Notes under the pieces: generated by a model
What the model was told of the DNA's origin: nothing
Seen by the model: the letters and a program-made list of their open reading frames with translations, nothing else
Databases searched by the model: none
Shown here: piece after piece, positions 11,801 to 22,600 of the stretch
How the letters are laid out: each line of letters starts with the position of its first letter
Position numbering within the stretch: the stretch's first letter is position 1
Program-made: the position numbers and the translations under genes
From: Arachis hypogaea
Lineage: Eukaryota > Streptophyta > Magnoliopsida > Fabales > Fabaceae
Reading direction: 5' to 3'
DNA length: 64,000 bases
Assembly (NCBI RefSeq): GCF_003086295.3
Contig: NC_092048.1
Span: 67,002,841-67,066,840 of the forward strand

Positions 11801-14800
11801 TTTTTTTTTTTTACGTTGTGCTGACCCTCGTTCTTTAAATGACGCTATCCCGAGGAGGACACCTAAAGGCGAGCCGTAATGGCCTCATCTTCGGCAGGCT
11901 CTTCGGATTTTTTCGTTTTTTTTTACGTTGTGCTGACCCTCGTTCTTTAAATGACGCTATCCCGAGGAGGACACCTAAAGGCGAGCCGTAATGGCCTCAT
12001 CTTCGGCAGGCTCCTCCGTTTTTTTTTTGTTTTTTTTTTTTTACGTTGTGCTGACCCTCGTTCTTTAAATGACGCTATCCCGAGGAGGACACCTAAAGGC
12101 GAGCCGTAATGGCCTCATCTTCGGCAGGCTCCTCCGGTTTTTTTTCGTTTTTTTTTTTTTTACGTTGTGCTGACCCTCGTTCTTTAAATGACGCTATCCG
12201 AGGAGGACACCTAAAGGCGAGCCGTAATGGCCTCATCTTCGGCAGGCTCCTCCGTTTTTTTTTCGGTTTTTTTTTTTTTTTACGTTGTGCTGACCCTCGT
12301 TCTTTAAATGACGCTATCCCGAGGAGGACACCTAAAGGCGAGCCGTAATGGCCTCATCTTCGGCAGGCTCTCCGGTTTTTTTTTTTTTTTTTTTTACGTT
12401 GTGCTGACCCTCGTTCTTTAAATGACGCTATCCCGAGGAGGACACCTAAAGGCGAGCCGTAATGGCCTCATCTTCGGCAGGCTCCTCCGGTTTTTTTTTT
12501 TTTTTTTACGTTGTGCTGACCCTCGTTCTTTAAATGACGCTATCCGAGGAGGACACTAAAGGCGAGCCGTAATGGCCTCATCTTCGGCAGGCTCCTTCGG
12601 TTTTTTTTTTTTTTTTTTACGTTGTGCTGACCCTCGTTCTTTAAATGACGCTATCCCGAGGAGGACACCTAAAGGCGAGCCGTAATGGCCTCATCTTCGG
12701 CAGGCTCCTCCGTTTTTTTTCGTTTTTTTTTTTTTTTACGTTGTGCTGACCTCGTTCTTTAAATGACGCTATCCCGAGGAGGACACCTAAAGGCGAGCCG
12801 TAATGGCCTCATCTTCGGCAGGCTCCTCCGGTTTTTTTTCCGTTTTTTTTTACGTTGTGCTGACCCTCGTTCTTTAAATGACGCTATCCCGAGGAGGACA
12901 CCTAAAGGCGAGCCGTAATGGCCTCATCTTCGGCAGGCTCCTCCGGTTTTTTTTCGGTTTTTTTTTACGTTGTTCTGACCTCGTTCTTTAAATGACGCTA
13001 TCCGAGGAGGACACCTAAAGGCGAGCCGTAATGGCCTCATCTTCGGCAGGCTCCTCGGTTTTTTTTCGTTTTTTTTTTACGTTGTGCTGACCCTCGTTCT
13101 TTAAATGACGCTATCCCGAGGAGGACACTAAAGGCGAGCCGTAATGGCCTCATCTTCGGCAGGCTCCTCCGGTTTTTTTCGGTTTTTTTTTTACGTTGTG
13201 CTGACCCTCGTTCTTTAAATGACGCTATCCGAGGAGGACACCTAAAGGCGAGCCGTAATGGCCTCATCTTCGGCAGGCTCCTCCGGTTTTTTTTCTTTTT
13301 TTTTACGTTGTGCTGACCCTCGTTCTTTAAATGACGCTATCCGAGGAGGACACCTAAAGGCGAGCCGTAATGGCCTCATCTTCGGCAGGCTCCTCCGGTT
13401 TTTTTCGGTTTTTTTTTTTTTTTTTACGTTGTGCTGACCCTCGTTCTTTAAATGACGCTATCCCGAGGAGGACACCTAAAGGCGAGCCGTAATGGCCTCA
13501 TCTTCGGCAGGCTCCTCCGGTTTTTTTCGTTTTTTTTTACGTTGTGCTGACCCTCGTTCTTTAAATGACGCTATCCCGAGGAGGACACCTAAAGGCGAGC
13601 CGTAATGGCCTCATCTTCGGCAGGCTCCTCCGGTTTTTTTTTCGTTTTTTTTTTTTTTTTACGTTGTGCTGACCCTCGTTCTTTAAATGACGCTATCCGA
13701 GGAGGACACCTAAAGGCGAGCCGTAATGGCCTCATCTTCGGCAGGCTCTTCCGGTTTTTTTTCCGGTTTTTTTTTACGTTGTGCTGACCCTCGTTCTTTA
13801 AATGACGCTATCCCGAGGAGGACACCTAAAGGCGAGCCGTAATGGCCTCATCTTCGGCAGGCTCCTCCGTTTTTTTTCGGTTTTTTTTTTTTTTACGTTG
13901 TTCTGACCCTCGTTCTTTAAATGACGCTATCCCGAGGAGGACACCTAAAGGCGAGCCGTAATGGCCTCATCTTCGGCAGGCTCCTCCGTTTTTTTTTCGG
14001 TTTTTTTTTTTTTTACGTTGTGCTGACCCTCGTTCTTTAAATGACGCTATCCGAGGAGGACACCTAAAGGCGAGCCGTAATGGCCTCATCTTCGGCAGGC
14101 TCCTCCGTTTTTTTCCGGTTTTTTTTTTTACGTTGTGCTGACCCTCGTTCTTTAAATGACGCTATCCCGAGGAGGACACCTAAAGGCGAGCCGTAATGGC
14201 CTCATCTTCGGCAGGCTCCTCCGGTTTTTTTCTTTTTTTTACGTTGTGCTGACCCTCGTTCTTTAAATGACGCTATCCCGAGGAGGACACCTAAAGGCGA
14301 GCCGTAATGGCCTCATCTTCGGCAGGCTCCTCCGGTTTTTTTTCGGTTTTTTTTTTTTTTTTACGTTGTGCTGACCCTCGTTCTTTAAATGACGCTATCC
14401 GAGGAGGACACCTAAAGGCGAGCCGTAATGGCCTCATCTTCGGCAGGCTCCTCGGTTTTTTTTCGTTTTTTTTTTTTTACGTTGTGCTGACCCTCGTTCT
14501 TTAAATGACGCTATCCGAGGAGGACACCTAAAGGCGAGCCGTAATGGCCTCATCTTCGGCAGGCTCTCCGGTTTTTTTCCGTTTTTTTTACGTTGTGCTG
14601 ACCCTCGTTCTTTAAATGACGCTATCCCGAGGAGGACACCTAAAGGCGAGCCGTAATGGCCTCATCTTCGGCAGGCTCCTCCGGTTTTTTTTCGGTTTTT
14701 TTTTTACGTTGTGCTGACCCTCGTTCTTTAAATGACGCTATCCGAGGAGGACACTAAAGCGAGCCGTAATGGCCTCATCTTCGGCAGGCTCCTCTTTTTT

Positions 14801-16547
14801 TCGGTTTTTTTTTTTATTACGTTGTGCTGACCTCGTTCTTTAAATGACGCTATCCCGAGGAGGACACCTAAAGGCGAGCCGTAATGGCCTCATCTTCGGC
14901 AGGCTCCTCCGGTTTTTTTTTTTTTTACGTTGTGCTGACCCTCGTTCTTTAAATGACGCTATCCCGAGGAGGACACCTAAAGGCGAGCCGTAATGCCTCA
15001 TCTTCGGCAGGCTCCTCCGGTTTTTTTCGGTTTTTTTTTTTTTACGTTGTGCTGACCCTCGTTCTTTAAATGACGCTATCCCGAGGAGGACACCTAAAGG
15101 CGAGCCGTAATGGCCTCATCTTCGGCAGGCTCCTTCCGGTTTTTTTCGTTTTTTTTTACGTTGTGCTGACCCTCGTTCTTTAAATGACGCTATCCGAGGA
15201 GGACACCTAAAGGCGAGCCGTAATGGCCTCATCTTCGGCAGGCTCCTCGGTTTTTTTTCGGTTTTTTTTTTTTTTTTACGTTGTGCTGACCCTCGTTCTT
15301 TAAATGACGCTATCCGAGGAGGACACCTAAAGGCGAGCCGTAATGGCCTCATCTTCGGCAGGCTCCTCCGGTTTTTTTCGTTTTTTTTTTACGTTGTGCT
15401 GACCCTCGTTCTTTAAATGACGCTATCCCGAGGAGGACACCTAAAGGCGAGCCGTAATGGCCTCATCTTCGGCAGGCTCCTCCGGTTTTTTTCGGTTTTT
15501 TTTTTACGTTGTGCTGACCCTCGTTCTTTAAATGACGCTATCCCGAGGAGGACACCTAAAGCGAGCCGTAATGGCCTCATCTTCGGCAGGCTCCTCTGTT
15601 TTTTTTCTTTTTTTTTTTACGTTGTGCTGACCCTCGTTCTTTAAATGACGCTATCCCGAGGAGGACACCTAAAGGCGAGCCGTAATGGCCTCATCTTCGG
15701 CAGGCTCCTCGGTTTTTTTTTCGGTTTGTTTTTTTTTACGTTGTGCTGACCCTCGTTCTTTAAATGACGCTATCCGAGGAGGACACCTAAAGGCGAGCCG
15801 TAATGGCCTCATCTTCGGCAGGCTCTTCCGGTTTTTTTCCGGTTTTTTTTTACGTTGTGCTGACCCTCGTTCTTTAAATGACGCTATCCCGAGGAGGACA
15901 CCTAAAGGCGAGCCGTAATGGCCTCATCTTCGGCAGGCTCCTCCGGTTTTTTTCGTTTTTTTTTTACGTTGTGCTGACCCTCGTTCTTAAATGACGCTAT
16001 CCCGAGGAGGACACCTAAAGGCGAGCCGTAATGGCCTCATCTTCGGCAGGCTCCTCGGTTTTTTTCGTTTTTTTTTTTACGTTGTGCTGACCCTCGTTCT
16101 TTAAATGACGCTATCCGAGGAGGACACCTAAAGGCGAGCCGTAATGGCCTCATCTTCGGCAGGCTCCTCCGGTTTTTTTTCGGTTTTTTTTTTTTTTTAC
16201 GTTGTGCTGACCCTCGTTCTTTAAATGACGCTATCCCGAGGAGGACACCTAAAGCGAGCCGTAATGGCCTCATCTTCGGCAGGCTCTTCGGTTTTTTTTC
16301 GTTTTTTTTTTTTACGTTGTGCTGACCCTCGTTCTTTAAATGACGCTATCCGAGGAGGACACCTAAAGCGAGCCGTAATGGCCTCATCTTCGGCAGGCTC
16401 CTCCGGTTTTTTTTTTTTTTTTTTTACGTTGTGCTGACCCTCGTTCTTTAAATGACGCTATCCCGAGGAGGACACCTAAAGCGAGCCGTAATGGCCTCAT
16501 CTTCGGCAGGCTCCTCGGTTTTTTTTTTGTTTTTTTTTTTTTTTTTT

Positions 16548-16667
16548 ACGTTGTGCTGACCCTCGTTCTTTAAATGACGCTATCCCGAGGAGGACACCTA
16601 AAGGCGAGCCGTAATGGCCTCATCTTCGGCAGGCTCCTCCGGTTTTTTTTCGGTTTTTTTTTTTTTT
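16548..16667 (+). repeat. Representative consensus monomer (95 bp core + 25 bp T-rich linker)
   Basis: This 120 bp copy matches the array consensus and serves as the type monomer. Core positions 1-20 read ACGTTGTGCTGACCCTCGTT. TTTAAA (a DraI site) lies at 22-27. CCCGAG (an AvaI site) lies at 37-42. The purine run GAGGAGGA lies at 40-47, CACCTAAAGG at 48-57 and GCCGTAATGG at 61-70. The core closes with GGCTCCTCCGG at 85-95. The core is CpG-rich, with about eight CpG sites. The linker is two T tracts separated by CGG. Core length is nearly constant in clean parts of the array; monomer length varies mainly through the linker. The start point is arbitrary: I chose ACG because it follows the T tract in nearly every copy. 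Confidence 0.95.
16643..16667 (+). repeat. T-tract linker of the monomer (phased A/T tracts)
   Basis: The linker has T8, CGG, then T14 in this copy. In the array the usual form is T7-9, CG or CGG, T8-14, so successive T tracts start about 10-11 bp apart, close to one helical turn. Variant linkers define monomer subtypes: TTTTATTTTTTCGG with CTGTTTT or CTATTTT, TTTATTTATTTATT after CCGGG, CCCTTTG, TTTCCAGT, CATTTTTT, and GGGGG. Phased A/T tracts are known to bend DNA; bending here is inferred, not measured. Exact T counts should not be trusted because long homopolymers are error-prone. Confidence 0.8.
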
Positions 16668-19600
16668 ACGTTGTGCTGACCCTCGTTCTTTAAATGACGC
16701 TATCCCGAGGAGGACACCTAAAGGCGAGCCGTAATGGCCTCATCTTCGGCAGGCTCCTCCTTTTTTTTTCGGTTTTTTTTTTTTTTACGTTGTGCTGACC
16801 CTCGTTCTTTAAATGACGCTATCCGAGGAGGACACCTAAAGCGAGCCGTAATGGCCTCATCTTCGGCAGGCTCCTCCGGTTTTTTTTTACGTTGTGCTGA
16901 CCCTCGTTCTTTAAATGACGCTATCCGAGGAGGACACCTAAAGGCGAGCCGTAATGGCCTCATCTTCGGCAGGCTCCTCCGGTTTTTTTTTTTTTTACGT
17001 TGTGCTGACCCTCGTTCTTTAAATGACGCTATCCGAGGAGGACACCTAAAGGCGAGCCGTAATGGCCTCATCTTCGGCAGGCTCCTCCGGTTTTTTTCGG
17101 GTTTTTTTTTACGTTGTGCTGACCCTCGTTCTTTAAATGACGCTATCCGAGGAGGACACCTAAAGGCGAGCCGTAATGGCCTCATCTTCGGCAGGCTCCT
17201 CCGGTTTTTTTCGGTTTTTTTTTACGTTGTGCTGACCCTCGTTCTTTAAATGACGCTATCCGAGGAGGACACCTAAAGGCGAGCCGTAATGGCCTCATCT
17301 TCGGCAGGCTCCTCCGTTTTTTTTTCGTTTTTTTTTTTTTTTACGTTGTGCTGACCCTCGTTCTTTAAATGACGCTATCCCGAGGAGGACACCTAAAGGC
17401 GAGCCGTAATGGCCTCATCTTCGGCAGGCTCCTCGGTTTTTTTTCGGTTTTTTTTTTTACGTTGTGCTGACCCTCGTTCTTTAAATGACGCTATCCCGAG
17501 GAGGACACCTAAAGGCGAGCCGTAATGGCCTCATCTTCGGCAGGCTCCTCGGTTTTTTTTTCTTTTTTTTTTACGTTGTGCTGACCCTCGTTCTTTAAAT
17601 GACGCTATCTCGAGGAGGACACCTAAAGGCGAGCCGTAATGGCCTCATCTTCGGCAGGCTCCTCCGGTTTTTTTTTTCGGTTTTTTTCTGTTTTTTTTAC
17701 GTTGTGCTGACCCTCGTTCTTTAAATGACGCTATCCGAGGAGGACACCTAAAGCGAGCCGTAATGGCCTCATCTTCGGCAGGCTCCTCCGGTTTTTTTTT
17801 TTTTTTTTTTTTTTTACGTTGTGCTGACCCTCGTTCTTTAAATGACGCTATCCGAGGAGGACACCTAAAGGCGAGCCGTAATGGCCTCATCTTCGGCAGG
17901 CTCCTCCGGTTTTTTTTCTTTTTTTTTACGTTGTGCTGACCCTCGTTCTTTAAATGACGCTATCCGAGGAGGACACCTAAAGGCGAGCCGTAATGGCCTC
18001 ATCTTCGGCAGGCTCTCCGGTTTTTTTTCATTTTTTTTTACGTTGTGCTGACCCTCGTTCTTTAAATGACGCTATCCCGAGGAGGACACCTAAAGGCGAG
18101 CCGTAATGGCCTCATCTTCGGCAGGCTCCTCCGGTTTTTTTTTTTTTTTTTTACGTTGTGCTGACCCTCGTTCTTTAAATGACGCTATCCGAGGAGGACA
18201 CCTAAAGGCGAGCCGTAATGGCCTCATCTTCGGCAGGCTCCTCCGTTTTTTTTTTTTTTTCGTTTTTTTTTTACGTTGTGCTGACCCTCGTTCTTTAAAT
18301 GACGCTATCCGAGGAGGACACCTAAAGGCAGCCGTAATGGCCTCATCTTCGGCAGGCTCCTCTGGTTTTTTTTCGGTTTTTTTTTACGTTGTGCTACCCT
18401 CGTTCTTTAAATGACGCTATCCGAGGAGGACACCTAAAGGCGAGCCGTAATGGCCTCATCTTCGGCAGGCTCCTCGGTTTTTTTTTCGGTTTTTTTTTTA
18501 CGTTGTGCTGACCCTCGTTCTTTAAATGACGCTATCCGAGGAGGACACCTAAAGGCGAGCCGTAATGGCCTCATCTTCGGCAGGCTCTTCCGGTTTTTTT
18601 TCCGTTTTTTTTTACGTTGTGCTGACCTCGTTCTTTAAATGACGCTATCCCGAGGAGGACACCTAAAGCGAGCCGTAATGGCCTCATCTTCGGCAGGCTC
18701 CTCGGTTTTTTTTTTTTTTTTTTTACGTTGTGCTGACCCTCGTTCTTTAAATGACGCTATCCCGAGGAGGACACCTAAAGGCGAGCCGTAATGGCCTCAT
18801 CTTCGGCAGGCTCCTCGGTTTTTTTTCGGTTTTTTTTTTTTTTTACGTTGTGCTGACCCTCGTTCTTTAAATGACGCTATCCCGAGGAGGACACCTAAAG
18901 GCGAGCCGTAATGGCCTCATCTTCGGCAGGCTCTTCCGGTTTTTTTTCCAGTTTTTTTTTTACGTTGTGCTGACCCTCGTTCTTTAAATGACGCTATCCC
19001 GAGGAGGACACCTAAAGGCGAGCCGTAATGGCCTCATCTTCGGCAGGCTCCTCCGGTTTTTTTTCGGTTTTTTTTTACGTTGTGCTGACCCTCGTTCTTT
19101 AAATGACGCTATCCGAGGAGGACACCTAAAGCGAGCCGTAATGGCCTCATCTTCGGCAGGCTCCTCCGTTTTTTTTTTCAGTTTTTTTTTACGTTGTGCT
19201 GACCCTCGTTCTTTAAATGACGCTATCCGAGGAGGACACCTAAAGGCGAGCCGTAATGGCCTCATCTTCGGCAGGCTCCTCGGTTTTTTTTCAGTTTTTT
19301 TTTTACGTTGTGCTGACCCTCGTTCTTTAAATGACGCTATCCCGAGGAGGACACCTAAAGGCGAGCCGTAATGGCCTCATCTTCGGCAGGCTCCTCCGGT
19401 TTTTTTTCGGTTTTTTTTTTACGTTGTGCTACCCTCGTTCTTTAAATGACGCTATCCGAGGAGGACACCTAAAGGCGAGCCGTAATGGCCTCATCTTCGG
19501 CAGGCTCCTCCGTTTTTTTCGGTTTTTTTTTTACGTTGTGCTGACCCTCGTTCTTTAAATGACGCTATCCGAGGAGGACACCTAAAGGCGAGCCGTAATG

Positions 19601-22600
19601 GCCTCATCTTCGGCAGGCTCCTCCGGTTTTTTTTTCGTTTTTTTTTTTTTTTTACGTTGTGCTGACCCTCGTTCTTTAAATGACGCTATCCCGAGGAGGA
19701 CACCTAAAGGCGAGCCGTAATGGCCTCATCTTCGGCAGGCTCTCCGGTTTTTTTCGTTTTTTTTTTTTTTACGTTGTGCTGACCCTCGTTCTTTAAATGA
19801 CGCTATCCCGAGGAGGACACCTAAAGGCGAGCCGTAATGGCCTCATCTTCGGCAGGCTCCTCGGTTTTTTTTTTCGGTTTTTTTTTTTTTTTTTACGTTG
19901 TGCTGACCCTCGTTCTTTAAATGACGCTATCCGAGGAGGACACCTAAAGGCGAGCCGTAATGGCCTCATCTTCGGCAGGCTCCTCCGGTTTTTTTTTCGG
20001 TTTTTTTTTTTTTTTTACGTTGTGCTGACCTCGTTCTTTAAATGACGCTATCCCGAGGAGGACACCTAAAGGCGAGCCGTAATGGCCTCATCTTCGGCAG
20101 GCTCTCGGTTTTTTTTCCGTTTTTTTTTTTACGTTGTGCTGACCCTCGTTCTTTAAATGACGCTATCCGAGGAGGACACCTAAAGGCGAGCCGTAATGGC
20201 CTCATCTTCGGCAGGCTCCTCCGGTTTTTTTTCGTTTTTTTTTTACGTTGTGCTGACCCTCGTTCTTTAAATGACGCTATCCCGAGGAGGACACTAAAGG
20301 CGAGCCGTAATGGCCTCATCTTCGGCAGGCTCCTCCGTTTTTTTTCGGTTTTTTTTTTTTTTTTACGTTGTGCTGACCCTCGTTCTTTAAATGACGCTAT
20401 CCCGAGGAGGACACCTAAAGGCGAGCCGTAATGGCCTCATCTTCGGCAGGCTCCTCCGGTTTTTTTTTTTTTTTTTTTTACGTTGTGCTGACCCTCGTTC
20501 TTTAAATGACGCTATCCCGAGGAGGACACCTAAAGGCGAGCCGTAATGGCCTCATCTTCGGCAGGCTCCTCCGGTTTTTTTCGGTTTTTTTTTTTTACGT
20601 TGTGCTGACCCTCGTTCTTTAAATGACGCTATCCCGAGGAGGACACCTAAAGGCGAGCCGTAATGGCCTCATCTTCGGCAGGCTCTTCGGTTTTTTTCCG
20701 GTTTTTTTTTTACGTTGTGCTGACCCTCGTTCTTTAAATGACGCTATCCCGAGGAGGACACCTAAAGGCGAGCCGTAATGGCCTCATCTTCGGCAGGCTC
20801 CTCCGGTTTTTTTTCGGTTTTTTTTTTACGTTGTGCTCACCCTCGTTCTTTAAATGACGCTATCCGAGGAGGACACCTAAAGCGAGCCGTAATGGCCTCA
20901 TCTTCGGCAGGCTCCTCCGGTTTTTTTTCGTTTTTTTTTTTTACGTTGTGCTGACCCTCGTTCTTTAAATGACGCTATCCCGAGGAGGACACCTAAAGGC
21001 GAGCCGTAATGGCCTCATCTTCGGCAGGCTCCTCCGGTTTTTTTTCCGTTTTTTTTTTACGTTGTGCTGACCCTCGTTCTTTAAATGACGCTATCCGAGG
21101 AGGACACCTAAAGGCGAGCCGTAATGGCCTCATCTTCGGCAGGCTCTTCGGTTTTTTTCCGTTTTTTTTTACGTTGTGCTGACCCTCGTTCTTTAAATGA
21201 CGCTATCCCGAGGAGGACACCTAAAGGCGAGCCGTAATGGCCTCATCTTCGGCAGGCTCCTCGGTTTTTTTTCGGTTTTTTTTTACGTTGTGCTGACCCT
21301 CGTTCTTTAAATGACGCTATCCGAGGAGGACACCTAAAGGCGAGCCGTAATGGCCTCATCTTCGGCAGGCTCTCCGGTTTTTTTTTCGTTTTTTTTTTTT
21401 ACGTTGTGCTCACCCTCGTTCTTTAAATGACCTATCCAGAGGAGGACACCTAAAGGCGAGCCGTAATGGCCTCATCTTCGGCAGGCTCCTCGGTTTTTTT
21501 CGGTTTTTTTTTTACGTTGTGCTGACCCTCGTTCTTTAAATGACGCTATCCCGAGGAGGACACCTAAAGGCGAGCCGTAATGGCCTCATCTTCGGCAGGC
21601 TCCTCCGGTTTTTTTTCGGTTTTTTTTTTTTTTTTTACGTTGTGCTGACCCTCGTTCTTTAAATGACGCTATCCCGAGGAGGACACCTAAAGGCGAGCCG
21701 TAATGGCCTCATCTTCGGCAGGCTCTTCGGTTTTTTTCCAGTTTTTTTTTTTTACGTTGTGCTGACCCTCGTTCTTTAAATGACGCTATCCCGAGGAGGA
21801 CACCTAAAGGCGAGCCGTAATGGCCTCATCTTCGGCAGGCTCCTCCGGTTTTTTTTCTTTTTTTTTTACGTTGTGCTGACCCTCGTTCTTTAAATGACGC
21901 TATCCCGAGGAGGACACCTAAAGGCGAGCCGTAATGGCCTCATCTTCGGCAGGCTCCTCCGGTTTTTTTTCGGTTTTTTTTTTACGTTGTGCTGACCCTC
22001 GTTCTTTAAATGACGCTATCCCGAGGAGGACACCTAAAGGCGAGCCGTAATGGCCTCATCTTCGGCAGGCTCCTCCGGTTTTTTTTCCGTTTTTTTTTTA
22101 CGTTGTGCTGACCCTCGTTCTTTAAATGACGCTATCCCGAGGAGGACACCTAAAGGCGAGCCGTAATGGCCTCATCTTCGGCAGGCTCCTCCGGTTTTTT
22201 TTTCGTTTTTTTCGTTTTTTTTTACGTTGTGCTGACCCTCGTTCTTTAAATGACGCTATCCCGAGGAGGACACCTAAAGGCGAGCCGTAATGGCCTCATC
22301 TTCGGCAGGTCCTCCGTTTTTTTTTCGTTTTTTTTTTTTTTTTTACGTTGTGCTGACCCTCGTTCTTTAAATGACGCTATCCGAGGAGGACACCTAAAGG
22401 CGAGCCGTAATGGCCTCATCTTCGGCAGGCTCCTCCGGTTTTTTTTTTTTTACGTTGTGCTGACCCTCGTTCTTTAAATGACGCTATCCCGAGGAGGACA
22501 CCTAAAGGCGAGCCGTAATGGCCTCATCTTCGGCAGGCTCCTCCGGTTTTTTTTCGGTTTTTTTTTTTTACGTTGTGCTCACCCTCGTTCTTTAAATGAC

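Noticed and set aside
13037..13267. Minus-strand frames rich in lysine (KKKK) and RCPPRIASFKERGSAQR
   Set aside because: Lysine runs are the T linker read as AAA codons on the other strand. The same peptide recurs wherever the monomer keeps frame, so it is not evidence of a basic protein gene.
16587..16594. GAGGAGGA resembling a bacterial ribosome binding site in every monomer
   Set aside because: It is followed by CACCTAAAGG with no start codon at proper spacing, recurs hundreds of times, and the array looks eukaryotic.
16595..16604. Telomere-like TTTAGG in the minus strand (from CACCTAAAGG)
   Set aside because: A single non-tandem hexamer-like match per 119 bp monomer; no run of telomere repeats anywhere.
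16548..16667. CENP-B box in the monomer
   Set aside because: I looked for TTCG followed at proper spacing by A and CGGG on both strands. TTCGGCAGGCTCC lacks the A and the CGGG, and the CGGG on the minus strand has no TTCG upstream at the right distance.
16548..16667. tRNA- or 5S-derived monomer with Pol III terminator (T run)
   Set aside because: No recognisable A and B boxes and no cloverleaf; the T tract alone is not evidence, and both core hairpins are only 5-6 bp.
16734..17249. 171-codon open frame on the + strand, the longest apart from the one spanning the N gap, with repeated RGGHLKASRNGLIFGRL-like units
   Set aside because: It is monomers whose lengths happen to keep frame. The opposite strand over 16,718-17,185 is also open (155 codons), frames break at ordinary monomer length changes, and no codon bias or conserved protein family is visible.
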